Shown: positions 10,139 to 21,649 of the stretch, in pieces | How positions within the stretch are numbered: the first letter of the stretch is position 1 | How the letters are laid out: each line of letters starts with the position of its first letter | Assembly (NCBI GenBank): GCA_037576195.1 | Contig: CM075102.1 | Location: 16,798,745 to 16,862,744, forward strand | Reading direction: 5' to 3' | From: Phytoseiulus persimilis | Lineage: Eukaryota > Arthropoda > Arachnida > Mesostigmata > Phytoseiidae | Length of the DNA stretch: 64,000 nt | Program-made: the position numbers and the translations under genes | The notes under the pieces: model-generated | The model's input: only the letters and a program-made list of their open reading frames with translations | What the model was told of the DNA's origin: nothing | Databases searched by the model: none

Positions 10139-11227
10139 CTAGGAGCCTGAAGCTCCGGAAAAACTCTGAATCGAGTCCCTATCGTCACAAACGTCGAGTG
10201 AAGATTCGGGCCGAATCGCGAATCTGGCGAGATGAAACGCTCGCGCAGAAGGAGTCTGAGATTTCGGTCGCAGGCGGAACCCTGAGGCCGGAGTTTGCCT
10301 CTCATCTGGAGAGAAGAAACGCCGCAGGAACTGACAGTGGGCCGCGGGTTGTGCAACAGTGCGTTCGCAAGCGGAAAAGAGAACGCTTCTACCAAATATG
10401 GATCCGGTCCTCTTCCCGACAGGCCTGGCGCGCGGGCGTTTCTCCAGCCCGCCTCGTGGCTCCCCGATGCGGCGCGCGTTCACCAGACTCCGATGATCAG
10501 ATCCGAGAGGCGATTCATCTTTGAACAAATCCGTTCGCCGGCGCCGGAGACAAACCCTCCGACGTTTTCCGCCCCTCTCTCGATTCCTCCTCTTGCCTCT
10601 CCCTGTCCTCAGCACTACGCGGCCCACGCTCCCGAAGGCCGATCCGGGCTTCGGTAATCTCCGGATCCCGGTTATGTCGCGCGCGATGATCAAGCATTCT
10701 GCCCAGCCGCTCCGTCTCTCTCGCCGCCGCCGTCGTGGGCTCCGTGGCGGGCCGCGATCCCCAACCCCGAGATTCTCGCGAGAAAATAGAATTCCGTTTA
10801 CGCTTTGAGACGCGAGTCCCCGTGCGGAGGACGCGGGGTGTGGGAAGGCTGCGTGCAGCGCGGGATTCCAAAGCGAAACTGCCAGGGAGTCACGAGACCC
10901 CGCACGATCCGGTTTCTGTTCGTGCCCGGATGAACATTGTTTTCGAGTTACAAGCCCTTTGAACCCGAAGCGCTCCCCGGAGCCGGGAATTATCTCAAGG
11001 CATTGCGGTGGATCGCTCAAATCCTGGTTCCCACCCGGAGGCATGCCTCTCCCCGCTCCAAGTCGCGTGTGTGGCCGTCCCACAATGATCATCGCGGTGG
11101 GTGCGTAACAAACGCGATGCTGGTGGCGGGCTCCGACTGCATCATTCGCCACGTGAGGGCGTTCGATTCCGGCGAGTGGGTCACAACGTGTTCGGACATG
11201 TTCTTCAGCCGCTGCGCGAGCCACCAT
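10139..11227 (-). other. Longest stop-free frame of the window (362 codons), probably not a gene
   Basis: The minus frame is open for 1089 bases, but the translation is dominated by Arg, Gly, Pro and Ser, including Arg clusters (SPRRRRRERRSGW). It looks like GC-rich DNA read in a CGN-rich frame. Other frames of both strands are also largely open here. No domain, membrane helix or Kozak-like start is visible. I list it because its length is unusual, not because it looks like a protein. Confidence 0.3.
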
Positions 11228-11472
11228 AACAAATCAACTCGGACGAGCGGGAGCCACGCAACCGATAAGCCGCGGGAGAACTCACTTGTATCCGGAAGGC
11301 TGGTTCTGTAGTTCCCATACACTCTCATCTTCGAGAGGCACACATCCGTAGGACTCGCCAGGATCATCATCTCGACCTTGGTTGGAGAACGTTCCGGTTC
11401 AGACAAACGCGTTCCTTCCCGGCGTTCCTCGGGACACTTCACAAAATCCTTGAGCACGAGTCCTCGGCACAA
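11089..11472 (-). CDS. Candidate minus-strand terminal exon, unknown product
   Basis: Not recognised. A 127-codon minus frame ends at a TGA (11089-11091). Its 3' part (LKNMSEHVVTHSPESNALTW then MMQSEPATSIAFVTHPPR) has balanced composition, unlike the Arg-rich frame overlapping it. An acceptor-like GGTGGCTCGCGCAG lies just before this part, and a GTGAGT donor lies near 11306, so the real structure may be two exons with an intron of about 100 bases. In that reading the phases do not match cleanly, so I keep the continuous frame. No motif is visible. Confidence 0.25.
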   Translation of the reverse strand: MCRGLVLKDFVKCPEERREGTRLSEPERSPTKVEMMILASPTDVCLSKMRVYGNYRTSLPDTSEFSRGLSVAWLPLVRVDLLWWLAQRLKNMSEHVVTHSPESNALTWRMMQSEPATSIAFVTHPPR

Positions 11473-11499
11473 ATCACAAACGAAAAACAGTCACTCAAG

Positions 11500-14400
11500 A
11501 ACTTCGGTCGAAGCGCGAAACTGAGCCAAACACAGCGGAGGAATGTCACCGGGTCCAACAAATGAGGAAACAGAATCCAAAATAAATCACCAGCACGGCA
11601 CTCCACGTGGCTTTGTGATTGCGATGGCGCGGCTCATATTTTCCACGGCGCGTCCACGTCGAACATGTCGCCTCTCAGCAAGTCTGCTCGCTGCGTGTTA
11701 ACATGCATGCCGCTGACCCTCGTCGTGGCGCGTGAGCTCGTGCATCGGAGGAAGTTCGCCTGTCTTCTGCAATCGCTCGCGCCAGAATCTCGACGAGTGC
11801 GACCTTCTGACGAGATTGAACAAAAACCAGCGTTCCGTCGGCGACGTGATACCTGAGACCTCGGCTCTAGAATTTCAGCCTCGCTCCCTGTGGAAACAGT
11901 CTGCCGCAGCAGATATCTCGCGCGGCGCAACGAATTCGAAACTACTGAGGTTCCGATGAAGCGCACCGTTGATTTCCATCAGGAAGCGGTCAATCGAATC
12001 GAGGACTCGGATAATCATCCGGGAATCAGAGCTGAGGTTTCCCCCAAGTTGGGATCCAGCTCGTGACGGGCCATGATAGAGCGATCCGAGCTGGATCGAG
12101 ATAACTGGACCCCCTAACCCCACCCCGTCAACGGGAGACGAGACTTAGTTGGCGAGATTTAGGCGAGTGATATCCATCATTGCGCTCCACGTTCGTGTTT
12201 CGCCTGAACGTTCGTGGATTAATTGTTTGTGTGAGACGCGATCGGTCTGGACAAGAGTTCAGAGTCAAGGGGAAGGGCTAAAACCGACCGCCGGCCTCCC
12301 TGTGGGAACGCCCCTGGCATTTGACATTCGGCTTCGTCATACTCGCTTGGTGAGAGTGTTCCGCGTGACAGCCAGGGCCGGGGTCGGTGGCTGGGCCGAT
12401 TCCTCGAAACGGGGGATCAACAGATGAGCGCTACGTGCGAGCCCCGCCACGGAGCGGGCTGCGGAATCGACTGCGGTTCAAGCTGTCCCTCGCTGAAATC
12501 CTCCTCCCCGTGTGGTAGGCATTTTTAATTGCGCCAGTTAGAACTCGCTCGTTAGCCGACAGCGGGGAACCGTCCCTGCGTGCGGGCTTGAAAATTTCGT
12601 TGAAAGCTTCGCTCCAACAGATAAGGCGGGAGGCTCCCGAGATCTGAAATTCCGAGAGGAATCTGTCCGGTCGCAGAACCGCTTCGCGAGTCATCTGGAT
12701 AATGCTCTTCGTGGCCGAGTGACTTTCTCGATTCCATCTTGTCTCGATTTTTACTCCTCCTGTTGGAATTTTCATCAAGCCCCGCCCGCGTATCTCCGTT
12801 GCAATTCACCGCTGAGCCTGTGAGACAGGGCGCGAGTTGTACCGCGACTCGATTGAACGCACTTCACGGCTAATTCTGTCGCGGAGCCGCACTCTGTTTC
12901 CGAACGTAATGCGTGCGATTATTCGGAACCAAACTCGCGATACCATACAGGCGACCGACCGACTGCCGTGGGAAACGTGCCCTCGTGCACGGCATCCAAA
13001 TATGAGCTCACCCTGGGCGCGTATTGAGTTCGCGGGTATCCTTCGAGTACGTTCGTCGGAAGAGGTATGCAACCGGTGCAGCGACGGTTTCGGCCCACGA
13101 ATGGCGCCGGTGGACGAACGAGACGGAACAAACGTGTGATTGGACTTAGATTGCGTTGTGACGTTGTTCGGGCCGGAGAGGGGTAGCGGGGGGGCAAACG
13201 AATGGACTGCGCACGTCATGAAGCGCACACCCATGAAGCTTTGCTCAAATATGTATGTATGAGATGAGAACATTCGCAAAGCATATCGACATAAATCCCG
13301 TCCCGGAAAGCATTTGCTCGCTGACACTGTATCTGATGTCCGGTAGACCTTGGTCATTAAGCCGGGACAACTCGTCCGTTTGGCGGGTTGCAACATTGGC
13401 CGCCGCAATCAATAATCGCGCCAGCCGAAACTCCGCGGATTTCTCTCTGCGAGCGTGGAGCGGAACGATGGGTCCCTGGTCATCAGATCTATGTGGAAAG
13501 ACTCTCCGAAGTTTATCATATTCGTGCATTGAGTCGGAGCTGGGACAGTATTTCACATGAGTTGAGTGCACATCTTTCAAACGATACGAAAAGGCCCTGC
13601 ATCGTGGTGTTGGGCTGCGGGAGACTGTTACTGCTGTTTTCTCATGGTCGGATGATTGAGCCCCAGAACTACACCGGAATCAGCCTCGACGTGAATCGAG
13701 CAGAATGGGTCGTCAGGGTTTGAGGTCGAGCGGTTCGATTGAATCCAATCTGGATGAGTGAACGCGGTTGACGCCCCACACCTGGAACAGGTCTGCGCGA
13801 GTTCCCACTCAATGTTTTCTCCGGAAACCGAGATTTTCCTGGCGGTGAAGCAAATTTCCGGAACCCTTCGAAATCCGACAGTTCAATCGGAGCGACTGCG
13901 GACGTTCTCGTCCTCGAGCGAGATGTAAGATCGATGCGACATTCTCGAGACTCCCAAAGCTCGTATCACAATTCTCGAAATCTCTATTTTTCCTCTGTTG
14001 ATGTTTGCACAAGCGGAGTTGATGTTATCTGCACGTGGAGATGTTTTGTTTGTGCTCGGGGCTCCAGCTCTTGTAATCATGAAGGCAGTGGAGGCGAAAC
14101 TCCGCGTCTGGAGGCAGGGAAACAAGTCCTTATCGGGTGAGCCAGAACGCGAATTCAATTTCGGCGAAACTGAATCTGTTCCGGAGAAGACCGTTGGGAT
14201 GTTCGCTGTCGACCGGCGTATGAAGAGAAAAGTTTGAGGAGACATTTGACACCATCGATATGTCTCCGATTGCAGAGTGAACCGGAGGAATAGAGAGAAC
14301 TTCCAGTTCCAGCAGCTGTCTCCGAGAACACAGAATCTGCGACGACCCGTTCGATTGGCAGCCGAGAATTATTCATAGCGGGTCAGCCAACCAACCAACC

Positions 14401-15130
14401 GGCACCGCCGCGGACTTCTGATCCCTGAATTTTTCCGCGCCTTCACATCGGCTCGAGGAGGCTTTGGCTCGCGGTCCCCGCAGCGAGTCTTGGCAGAATC
14501 TACTCACCGTCCGATACGGCCTTATTTCCTCGGTTATCGACTACATATGGAAGCGTGTTTCGTTCTTCTGGAAGCGGAGCCAACCAACCCAGAGACCGAA
14601 GGGATTTATCCGTCTGTCGGTCTCGGCAGGGGCTTCGATAAGGTTCACAAATAGGCACGCGGAGGGGACCAACCGGAAGGGAGTCCCCAGATTACAAATT
14701 GCGACTCCCCCACGTCCATTGACCGGAAGCAGCTGAGATCTCCCCTCGTCAGACGATCTCGTACAATCTTCCGTTGTTAGATCAGCGACGAAAGACAAAG
14801 ACAATTTCGCTGTCGACCTCCTCCTGATCAGCATCACCCTCATGACAGCAGAGGATCCGCTCGTTTCGTCGTCGGCGGAGGAGAAGGAAGCTTTCCTCAG
14901 GGACCGAGCGGGGCTCATCTCGCGATAACGCATTCGATGGTGACATCATCAAGTGGACTAATGAATAACTCTTCCAACTTGGGAAGCAAGCTTTCGGAAA
15001 AGGGCGCCGAGCCGCGGCTTTGAAGAAGCTGAACTCGTTGGCCGGTCGTGAGACACACTCTAAAGTATTGAACACTTTTCAGTGTGCAACTTTTTATAGC
15101 TATGCTGTTTATATCGGAGCTGAACGTAAA
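11500..15130. other. Stretch without a supportable gene
   Basis: Balanced-composition DNA with open frames up to 200 codons (minus 12806-13408), none with a motif. A plus-strand run of about 45 codons ending at 14928 has ordinary codon use (AEDPLVSSSAEEKEAFLRDR) but no clear splice bounds. A short CCAA repeat lies at 14387-14400. Confidence 0.4.
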
Positions 15131-15156
15131 TATCTCTCATTTTTGTTGGTTTGGCG

Positions 15157-15207
15157 CAGCAACAACAACAGCAGCAGCAGCGGCGGCGGTGGCAACAGCG
15201 ACAACAG
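15157..15207 (+). repeat. Compound CAA/CAG/GGC triplet repeat
   Basis: Runs of CAA, then CAG, then CGG/GGC triplets, ending in CAACAG interruptions. It stays open in several frames (poly-Asn/Ser/Gly or poly-Thr/Ala). It could be a homopolymeric amino-acid tract of an exon, but flanking splice evidence is weak. Confidence 0.8.
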
Positions 15208-15351
15208 TAAAAGCCGCACGCAATATTCTGAAATGTTTGAATAAATTCAGGAGCGTTCCATCTCCCTCTATTTCTCTCGATCCCCCCTATATTTCTCGCT
15301 CGATCCCGTTTCGCGCTCGGAAGGGCTCCGGCCATCTTCGACTGCCATCGA

Positions 15352-16200
15352 TCAGATCCCGGCAACCACGAACTCAGTGTCGGAAGTCTCTATCATGAGC
15401 AGACAGTCATGCCTCGATACAGGAGGCAAGGTTCCGTTCTCAGAGTCAATTTTCACCTTCACGATGGGCTCACTCCACCTGAAAGTCATCGACAGAAACA
15501 AGAAGTCGTTTTCCTTGGATTCTCGCCAAAAACTCTCTCTAGAGAGAGAATGAGAGAGAAGGAAGGGAGAGGGCGAGAGAGAGGGAGTGGGAAATCCCAG
15601 CGATTCCACGGAGCTTTTCCGAGGTTATGGAATCCGACGACTCCATGACTCCGGCTCCGGCGATGGGAGTAGCCTACTGCTCTTACTCGTACTACCAGAG
15701 CGCACGAAAGCTTTCCAGCTGTTAGAGCACATAGCTTACCCGCCCTCCTCGCGATTCCAGAAGCTCCTTGAAGTAGCTTGCTTGGGAGACTTTCTTCGGT
15801 TCGAGTGGCCAATCGATGTGGTAGAATTCATCACTGCTCGAGGCCAGTCGATCGAGGACGTTGGTCTCTCAGCATTCATCCTCCCCCCTCATTCACCTAT
15901 TAATATTCGTGTATGGAACGGAATGCTTCTCTGTGCTCCTGTCTGTCCTTCCGAATGTCTCTCGCTTATCACCTTGGTCTTCTCGAGCCCCATGGACTGG
16001 GAAGAGATTTGAGTGAGTGGTTCTACTCATACGTTTCGGGTAGGTCGTTCCGATCACAGTTTTGAGATGACGCCTGAAGACAGCCTTTGGAGTGAGTCGT
16101 TCCGACCAGACTCTCGAAGAACCGAGTCCTCCGAAAGCCAGCTTCAGCGCCACAGGCCGTGAAAGCCTCTCGCGACCAGCTCGACAGAGCCACGAGAAGA
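15352..16200 (-). CDS. Candidate minus-strand gene, three 3' exons, unknown product
   Basis: Not recognised. Reading downwards: about 16200-15973 is open (TPKAVFRRHLKTVIGTTYPK) and ends at a donor, CCAAG|GTGATA. The piece 15867-15740 (SSDEFYHIDWPLEPKKVSQA, then YFKELLESRGGR) ends at a good donor, GGGCGG|GTAAGC. The terminal piece 15534-15352 (EPIVKVKIDSENGTLP, HDCLLMIETSDTEFVVAGI) ends in TGA. Phases match at both junctions if the acceptors are ATGCTGAG at 15868 and the AG-rich end of the CT tract at 15535. The middle exon has ordinary codon use, and its two other minus-strand frames look less protein-like. Weak points: the acceptor at 15868 lacks a pyrimidine tract, and the start lies further upstream. 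No membrane helix is seen. Confidence 0.35.
15535..15600 (+). repeat. GA-rich (CT on minus) low-complexity tract
   Basis: Imperfect GAGAGA with AAGG and GGGA interruptions. On the minus strand it is a CT-rich pyrimidine tract directly upstream of the proposed acceptor at 15535, where it could serve splicing. Confidence 0.7.
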
Positions 16201-16209
16201 TTGGTTACC

Positions 16210-18900
16210 CGTTATTGAAAGGTTGAGAACGCCCGAGTGGATATCATGTAACACATGCTCGCGTAAATGCTCAGACCGATATGTGTGAGTGAGCGAGTGG
16301 AAATGTTAGCGGATTCGGACGCGCTGTGTGAAAGCTGGCATTTCTGGCGTAGTACTCGATCCAGATGGCCCTCGGAACGACCGTTTTCATTATGGGTCGT
16401 TCAACCCATTTTTGAGAAAAACGGGTTTTTGTCCGAAGGGTGGGGGATCAGAGTCGTTGTTTTGAAGCTCGATTGGAGCGCCTCCTGAAACGCATGCCTG
16501 CCTGCCTGCCGCTCGAACGCCCTGTCTGTCGGCTCGTTTAGCTACCTAAATGTTAAGCCGGCAGATCGGCTGACTCCGGCCGGCGCATGGCTGACTGTTT
16601 CGTCGTGCGCTGCCCTTATCAACTATGATAGCCGGCTCGCTGGATGGGATCGTTCGGATGGGAGGTTTGATCAGCAGCGTCGGCAGCAGCTTTGGAGCGG
16701 AGAGAGATAGCGAGCACAACTTTATACACAGTACAAGCCACGCGCTGGTATTTTTGCTCGGCTGTGCGCAAGCGATAATTGTTTGTTCCCGACTGGAACA
16801 GGAATTCTACAGCGATCAACGATCTCCGGCGCCCGGCGACGGACGAACTTCCGGGCAAACACGAAAAAACGTACACAAACCCCTGTGCCAGCCCACCTGC
16901 CTACCAGCCAACGAACCGGATCGGGTGCGCTCGCTGAATCTATAGACGGCTCCACCACCTCAGCCGGAGTCCTTTTCAGCTTTGGTTTTCTCTTCCCCAT
17001 CGATGTGGTCGACGATTCCCGAAAAGCGGGAACGGCTCGCTGATTCTTTGTGATCTTCGTAAACGCCCGACTAGAGGAACACCGGAGCCCGGAGGCAGTC
17101 GGTGGTCAGGACGATCAAACGAAGGTCACACGACGCAGAGAGCTTTGGGGAACTTTTCGGAGATTGTCTCGCTCGGTATTTCAACGCGAACAAGCTCGAT
17201 TGATGCGCATAAACGGCCTCGACGGGGGAGCAGTCAACGCGAAGAGCTCGGGCTGGGAGTTGTTTCCATCAGATGTCGTAGGGTGCTTTGCAGCATATGT
17301 TAACCGGATAAGCACGGCGGAGTGGCTCGGCATCGGATGGCGAAAGCTTCCCAAATGAAACAGCGAGCGAACAGCGAGGGGGTCGATGAATGAGGACTGA
17401 GTAGGCCAGACGCACGTCAAGCGAGACAACTTTCGAACCCCAGCCAAGCCTCGAGTTCGATGATCTGAGTTAGCATGCTCGACATACCTCGCCTGAATCC
17501 ATTCGACCCTAGGCTCACTTGGCAAGCTCGTCATTTGCATCGAACCGGAGCCTCCTCGCTGCTCCCGTTTTCTCTCACATCAGTGTGCGTCACGGAGCAA
17601 AATGATCCAGACGCAATTCTTTCTTGAGGCCGGAACCACACTGGGGAGTCGAGGTCTGGCTGTCCTCGAGAGATGGCTTGTTGATGAAAATCATCCAGAG
17701 TAAAAGTCGTCCCGCTTCGGGTTCGAGGCCGTCAAGAAACGGTGGAGTTTCCAGGATACAGGGCTCGTCCGATATCACGGACTCGTGTTGCTTTCCAGTT
17801 CACCTAGAGGACCTGGAACTGCCGATCGGACCACGCAGGCTGCGGGTGGCTGTCCGGGCGAGCGCAACTTCACTTAAAGATGGATCGAGCGTTTCTTATC
17901 GCTAGGTGTATTGTTCCAAAGCGTTGCGGTGATGAGAATGCCGCGAGGAACGGGGTGGAAACATCCTGGTTCCTCCGAGAGCCAGCCTCAGTTTTCACCG
18001 GGAGACTGAAAGCTTTCGTGAGTCATCCCTCGACCGGAAAACCACTATGGCAATCAAGAGAACAGGGCGTCGGCCATGGATCGAAAAATGTATGTTCGCG
18101 AATCGGGGAACAAGGCCATATTTCTCGAGCTCTTTCCGTCGTAAATAAAGTATGAGCTCCGGATTCTAAAGGTGACGTCGGAAAGTCCAGAGATTGATCC
18201 TGGGCGCCACGCGAAGCAATATCCTCTCTGCGCGTAAGTTTCGTTCTCTGGTCGAATCGCATCCTGTTTCTGTCGAGCTCCTCTGTGAAATAATGGAAGC
18301 CAGCGAATGCTCCAGCTGAAACCTGGAATTCCTGATTTCCAGACGTCACACACCAGTAATGGAGAGAAGTTCGTTGTTCTGGAACCTCAGACTGACTTCA
18401 TGGCAACGATTCGGGGAAGTGGCGTAACTAGCCGACCTGACCGAATCTTGGAAATTCTGCGCGGATTCTGTTCCGGAGACCTCTCCGAGTGGCTTTGGTG
18501 GCATCTCGAGATGATAGGAACACGTTGCACCCTTGGGTTTGGAGCGGTACGGCGGGAGCAAGCCGTTAGGATCTCGATAATCATAGCTTCTTCCGCGAAA
18601 CCCCAGTTCGGAATTTCGGCGAGCAGACAGAGAAGTCATCAAGGGTGCAGAAATCATCCTCGATGAATTGTTGGCTGGCCAGCGATATTTTTCCCCGAGA
18701 CATTCTTCGCACTGGCTCGGCGATACGTGGCGAACTTTTCTCGGGAGATTCCTATTTTCGCGATGTCCTTGACACACTCTTATTCAACCTCACGAGCTCG
18801 CTGATGGGGTCTTTGTTGCTGAATTCGTCAGCGGAAATGAAGAGAAAGGAGTCGATAGAAGAAGAGAATAACGAGGCTAAGAACAGAAAGCGAAGGCACG
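16210..18900. other. Stretch without a supportable gene
   Basis: No exon can be bounded. A GCCT repeat (three units) lies at 16496-16507. Open frames reach 143 codons (minus 18346-18777), without motifs. The last part, 18780-18916, could be 5' leader of the candidate starting at 18917. Confidence 0.4.
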
Positions 18901-18916
18901 CGCCCACTCGAACAAA

Positions 18917-19527
18917 ATGGATTTCGACGAGCAGACTTCGACCCCGGCTCTAACCGCCGAGGGGGCGGCTGCAGCGGCTGAAGGAGAGGCGGTACTCGAA
19001 GGTAAAGTTGCTCGAGCATTCTCAAGTGCCAGATCATCCCATCGTAACCTAATTCCGATGTTCGTTGCTGCCGCTTTTGTCGTCGTCATCGACGGAGCCG
19101 GTGACCCATGATAGTTTCAAATGACCATCGTGCATCCTTGCTCCCCTCACCCAAACCTTGTTTACTCTGTGATGCGGTGCCGCGAGCGTTTCCTCGAGCG
19201 CTCCGTGCTCGAAGCAGCCTCCAGTATTTGGCAAAGGGAGAGAGGGATAGAGATGAGGGGGAGAGAGTGGCCGAGAGAGGGGAGGGAGAAAGTAAGCGCA
19301 AGCGAAGACGGAGAGAGAAGCTCTCCTGTGCTGACTCATGGGATAAGCGACTGCAATACGAGAACACCGCTGTATAAGCTTCGCGAACCCTCGGTCGGGA
19401 TCCACCCTGCTAGAAGCGATAGAACCCCGGCCCGTGCCTTTCAATTCCTTGTTCTCTACTTCTTCCAGCTCACTCCGCCATTGAGGTTGTTTCGGGATTT
19501 TTCTCGCTGGCTCCTCACGACTTTTGA
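18917..19527 (+). CDS. Candidate two-exon small plus-strand gene
   Basis: Not recognised. An ATG with a strong arthropod-like context (AACAAAATGG) opens MDFDEQTSTPALTAEGAAAA and runs 28 codons to a donor, CGAAG|GTAAAG, at 19002 (phase 1). The next excellent acceptor, TTGTTCTCTACTTCTTCCAG, at 19468 restores phase and opens HSAIEVVSGFFSLAPHDF before a TGA at 19525. The product would be only 47 residues, acidic and Ala-rich at the start. Alternatively exon 2 continues through a donor after ATTGAG into exons I cannot find. Start context and acceptor are the strongest signals; size is the main doubt. Confidence 0.33.
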
Positions 19528-19599
19528 TGGTCCATGCGCTCCCCTTACAATGACTCGACTCAGTCACTCCTGTGCGACGTGACCGTGTCAAGCTTCGGA

Positions 19600-20700
19600 G
19601 TTGAGGAGTGAATCTACTCTATCGAAGGAACGGGATCTCGCTCCAAATTCGCTATGGGATCATTTCGAACAGATGGCACGCGACAAAAGGCACCCGAGAG
19701 ATCCGATTTTCGTATTTCCGAGCAGCCTGTTCGTTTCCAGCTGCCCGATCTCGAGGGTCCTGGAAGTCCTCCGAAACTCTCAGAGATGGAAACCAGATCA
19801 GAAGCAGAGCTCGTTCGTGAACAGGGACAATTTACTCGAAAAATCCCCTTCCGTGCGCTCTCGAAATCGTGGGGTGGGACCCTGGGCGCGACCGCGAGCT
19901 CGGTCCGAGTGCATGCGGAGGGCTTGGGAGAAGTACGCGAAGAAGTATTACAGCAATGAATTCGCTCGGACTCAGTGGAGGACCAGAGGGCTTGATTAAC
20001 TGTGACACCGGGTGTGACTCGCGCGTCGCGCACCAAAACAGCAGCACTGCAAATTACATCCCCTCCCGTGAGCGTGCAAAGTCGCTCGCTCCAGCGTACA
20101 GAAGCCACCCATGACAGTTTGTCTCGTGCGCCCCCCGAACGTTTCTCCGAGCTTTTCCATCATCGAGCCCACGCTACCACCTACAGCCTGTTCGGCGACA
20201 CCCCACCCACTCTCAAACTGACCGACTTCCGTCCCGCTGCCTTGACTGCGACACGCGCTAGCCGCAGTTGTCTTATTTGTGTAATGGACTCCGGTCGCTT
20301 CAAAACTCGTGCCACGACTCTTGCGTTGCTCGATGGTTGTTTCGTGCTAGCTAATCTCGGCCGAGTTTAATCATGCCGAGCTCACAGCAGAAGCGCCGCT
20401 TGGACAAAAAACATGTGTCCACCACCCGAGAGGCTGGCCGGCGGGCTCGCTTTCTCGATTTGGGTCAGTGGATTCTATCATTTTTGGGCCGGGCTCTCCC
20501 AAGCTGCCGTTTTCTGGAATGCGATAAAACGCGCGGACATTCCAATTTTATGAAGCCTCTTATCTCGTGTGTTTCATTTCGCCCGAATATGAACAAACAA
20601 ACAAACGAGTCTCTCCGCTTGATGGTTCCTCTGCTCTGGTCGATGTCCAGGAAGAGTCCAAGCTCTGGTCATTTTTCCATCCCCGGTGTGTCCCGTTGCG
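19600..20700. other. Stretch without a supportable gene
   Basis: Overlapping open frames on both strands (minus 19614-20108, 164 codons; plus 19601-19999, 132 codons), with no motif and no clean splice bounds. Confidence 0.4.
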
Positions 20701-20799
20701 GTTCCTATTCAAAAATCATGGATGGAACGAGGGGGACTGAGGATTGATGAATTCTGATGCGGAGGATCGGGATGATCCATCGCTCATAGAATAAATTCA

Positions 20800-21640
20800 T
20801 CCTTTATCGCTCAGCGGGCACAATTGTCAATCGTCGTTGATGTGATATTGTTCTCCGCTGTTTGTGTTTATCCGAGACTTCGATACTTTCTTCGAACCGG
20901 GATCCGTGCACAACCAGCACCACTGGGAGTGTGACCCCGGAGTTAGGCCACACCCAATGCTGGTCAACTTGATGCGGATGTCGAACCAGAAAGTCCGTTG
21001 AGGTTTCTAAATAGAACTGTGGAAGGGAATTCGGCGCTATAGAGGCGAGATCCACGGAACTGTTTACTTTGTGAACGTATGCCTTACGGGCTCGCGTTCG
21101 AAGTTCACAACAACCATGGAAACCACCCTCTGAGGGCGCAATCGATTAGCTGCAGCGTCAGCGGGGCGGATCGAGTTTACCGATTGTGATTTGGTTGGGG
21201 ACAACGTCGATCTTCGGCTTGTTTCAAGCACAAGTCCCATTTCGAGCATGATTACATTCCACATCGAGTTAATGCTCACGATCTCATGATCTTCCTCAAC
21301 GTCAAAAAATGCAGATGAAATAATCCATTTGACGGTGATCCCAAGGTTCCCTCGCATTTCCTGAATGTCGCCCGATTCTATCCAACGCCTTCTGAGCGCC
21401 CGCTCTGTGGATTCAAAGTAAATCATCGCTGCGCCAAGTCACACCGTGTTTTCCGTGAAGGGACCCCGCTCTTAGTCTCGCTAGCAATCGTCTCCGGAGT
21501 ATCCGTTGCTCACCCGTTTCCAAGTTTCGGAGATAGACATTCAGATTGAGAATGCGCTGAGCTGCAAGTTCGATACGAGGGTTTTCGAGCATGAAGCTTG
21601 CTCATCTCTCTGAACATCTCTGTCTCAAATGTCTGTGAAT
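20800..21640 (-). pseudogene. Decayed coding tract, possible ionotropic-receptor-like
   Basis: On the minus strand protein-like stretches follow one another in changing frames: about 21595-21430 (MLENPRIELAAQRILNLN), 21426-21064 (120 codons, containing SINSMWNVIMLEMGLVLE) and 21090-20804 (VDLASIAPNSLPQFYLETST). Between them, in the third frame at about 21213-21178, is KIDVVPNQITIG. This resembles the S1 ligand-binding lobe of ionotropic receptors (W..ii..l....Dvv.n.iTi), and the MWNVIMLEMG stretch sits just before it, as in the family. At least two single-base frame changes would be needed, so any gene is broken. The family assignment rests on one short motif and is tentative; an unrelated decayed gene or chance cannot be excluded. 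Confidence 0.3.
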
Positions 21641-21649
21641 CTAGTGCAT

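Noticed and set aside
21064..21110. 28-base intron joining two minus-strand frames in the 20.8-21.6 kb tract
   Set aside because: GTAAGG...AACAG would be far too short, and removing it puts the downstream piece in the wrong frame; a frameshift explains it better.
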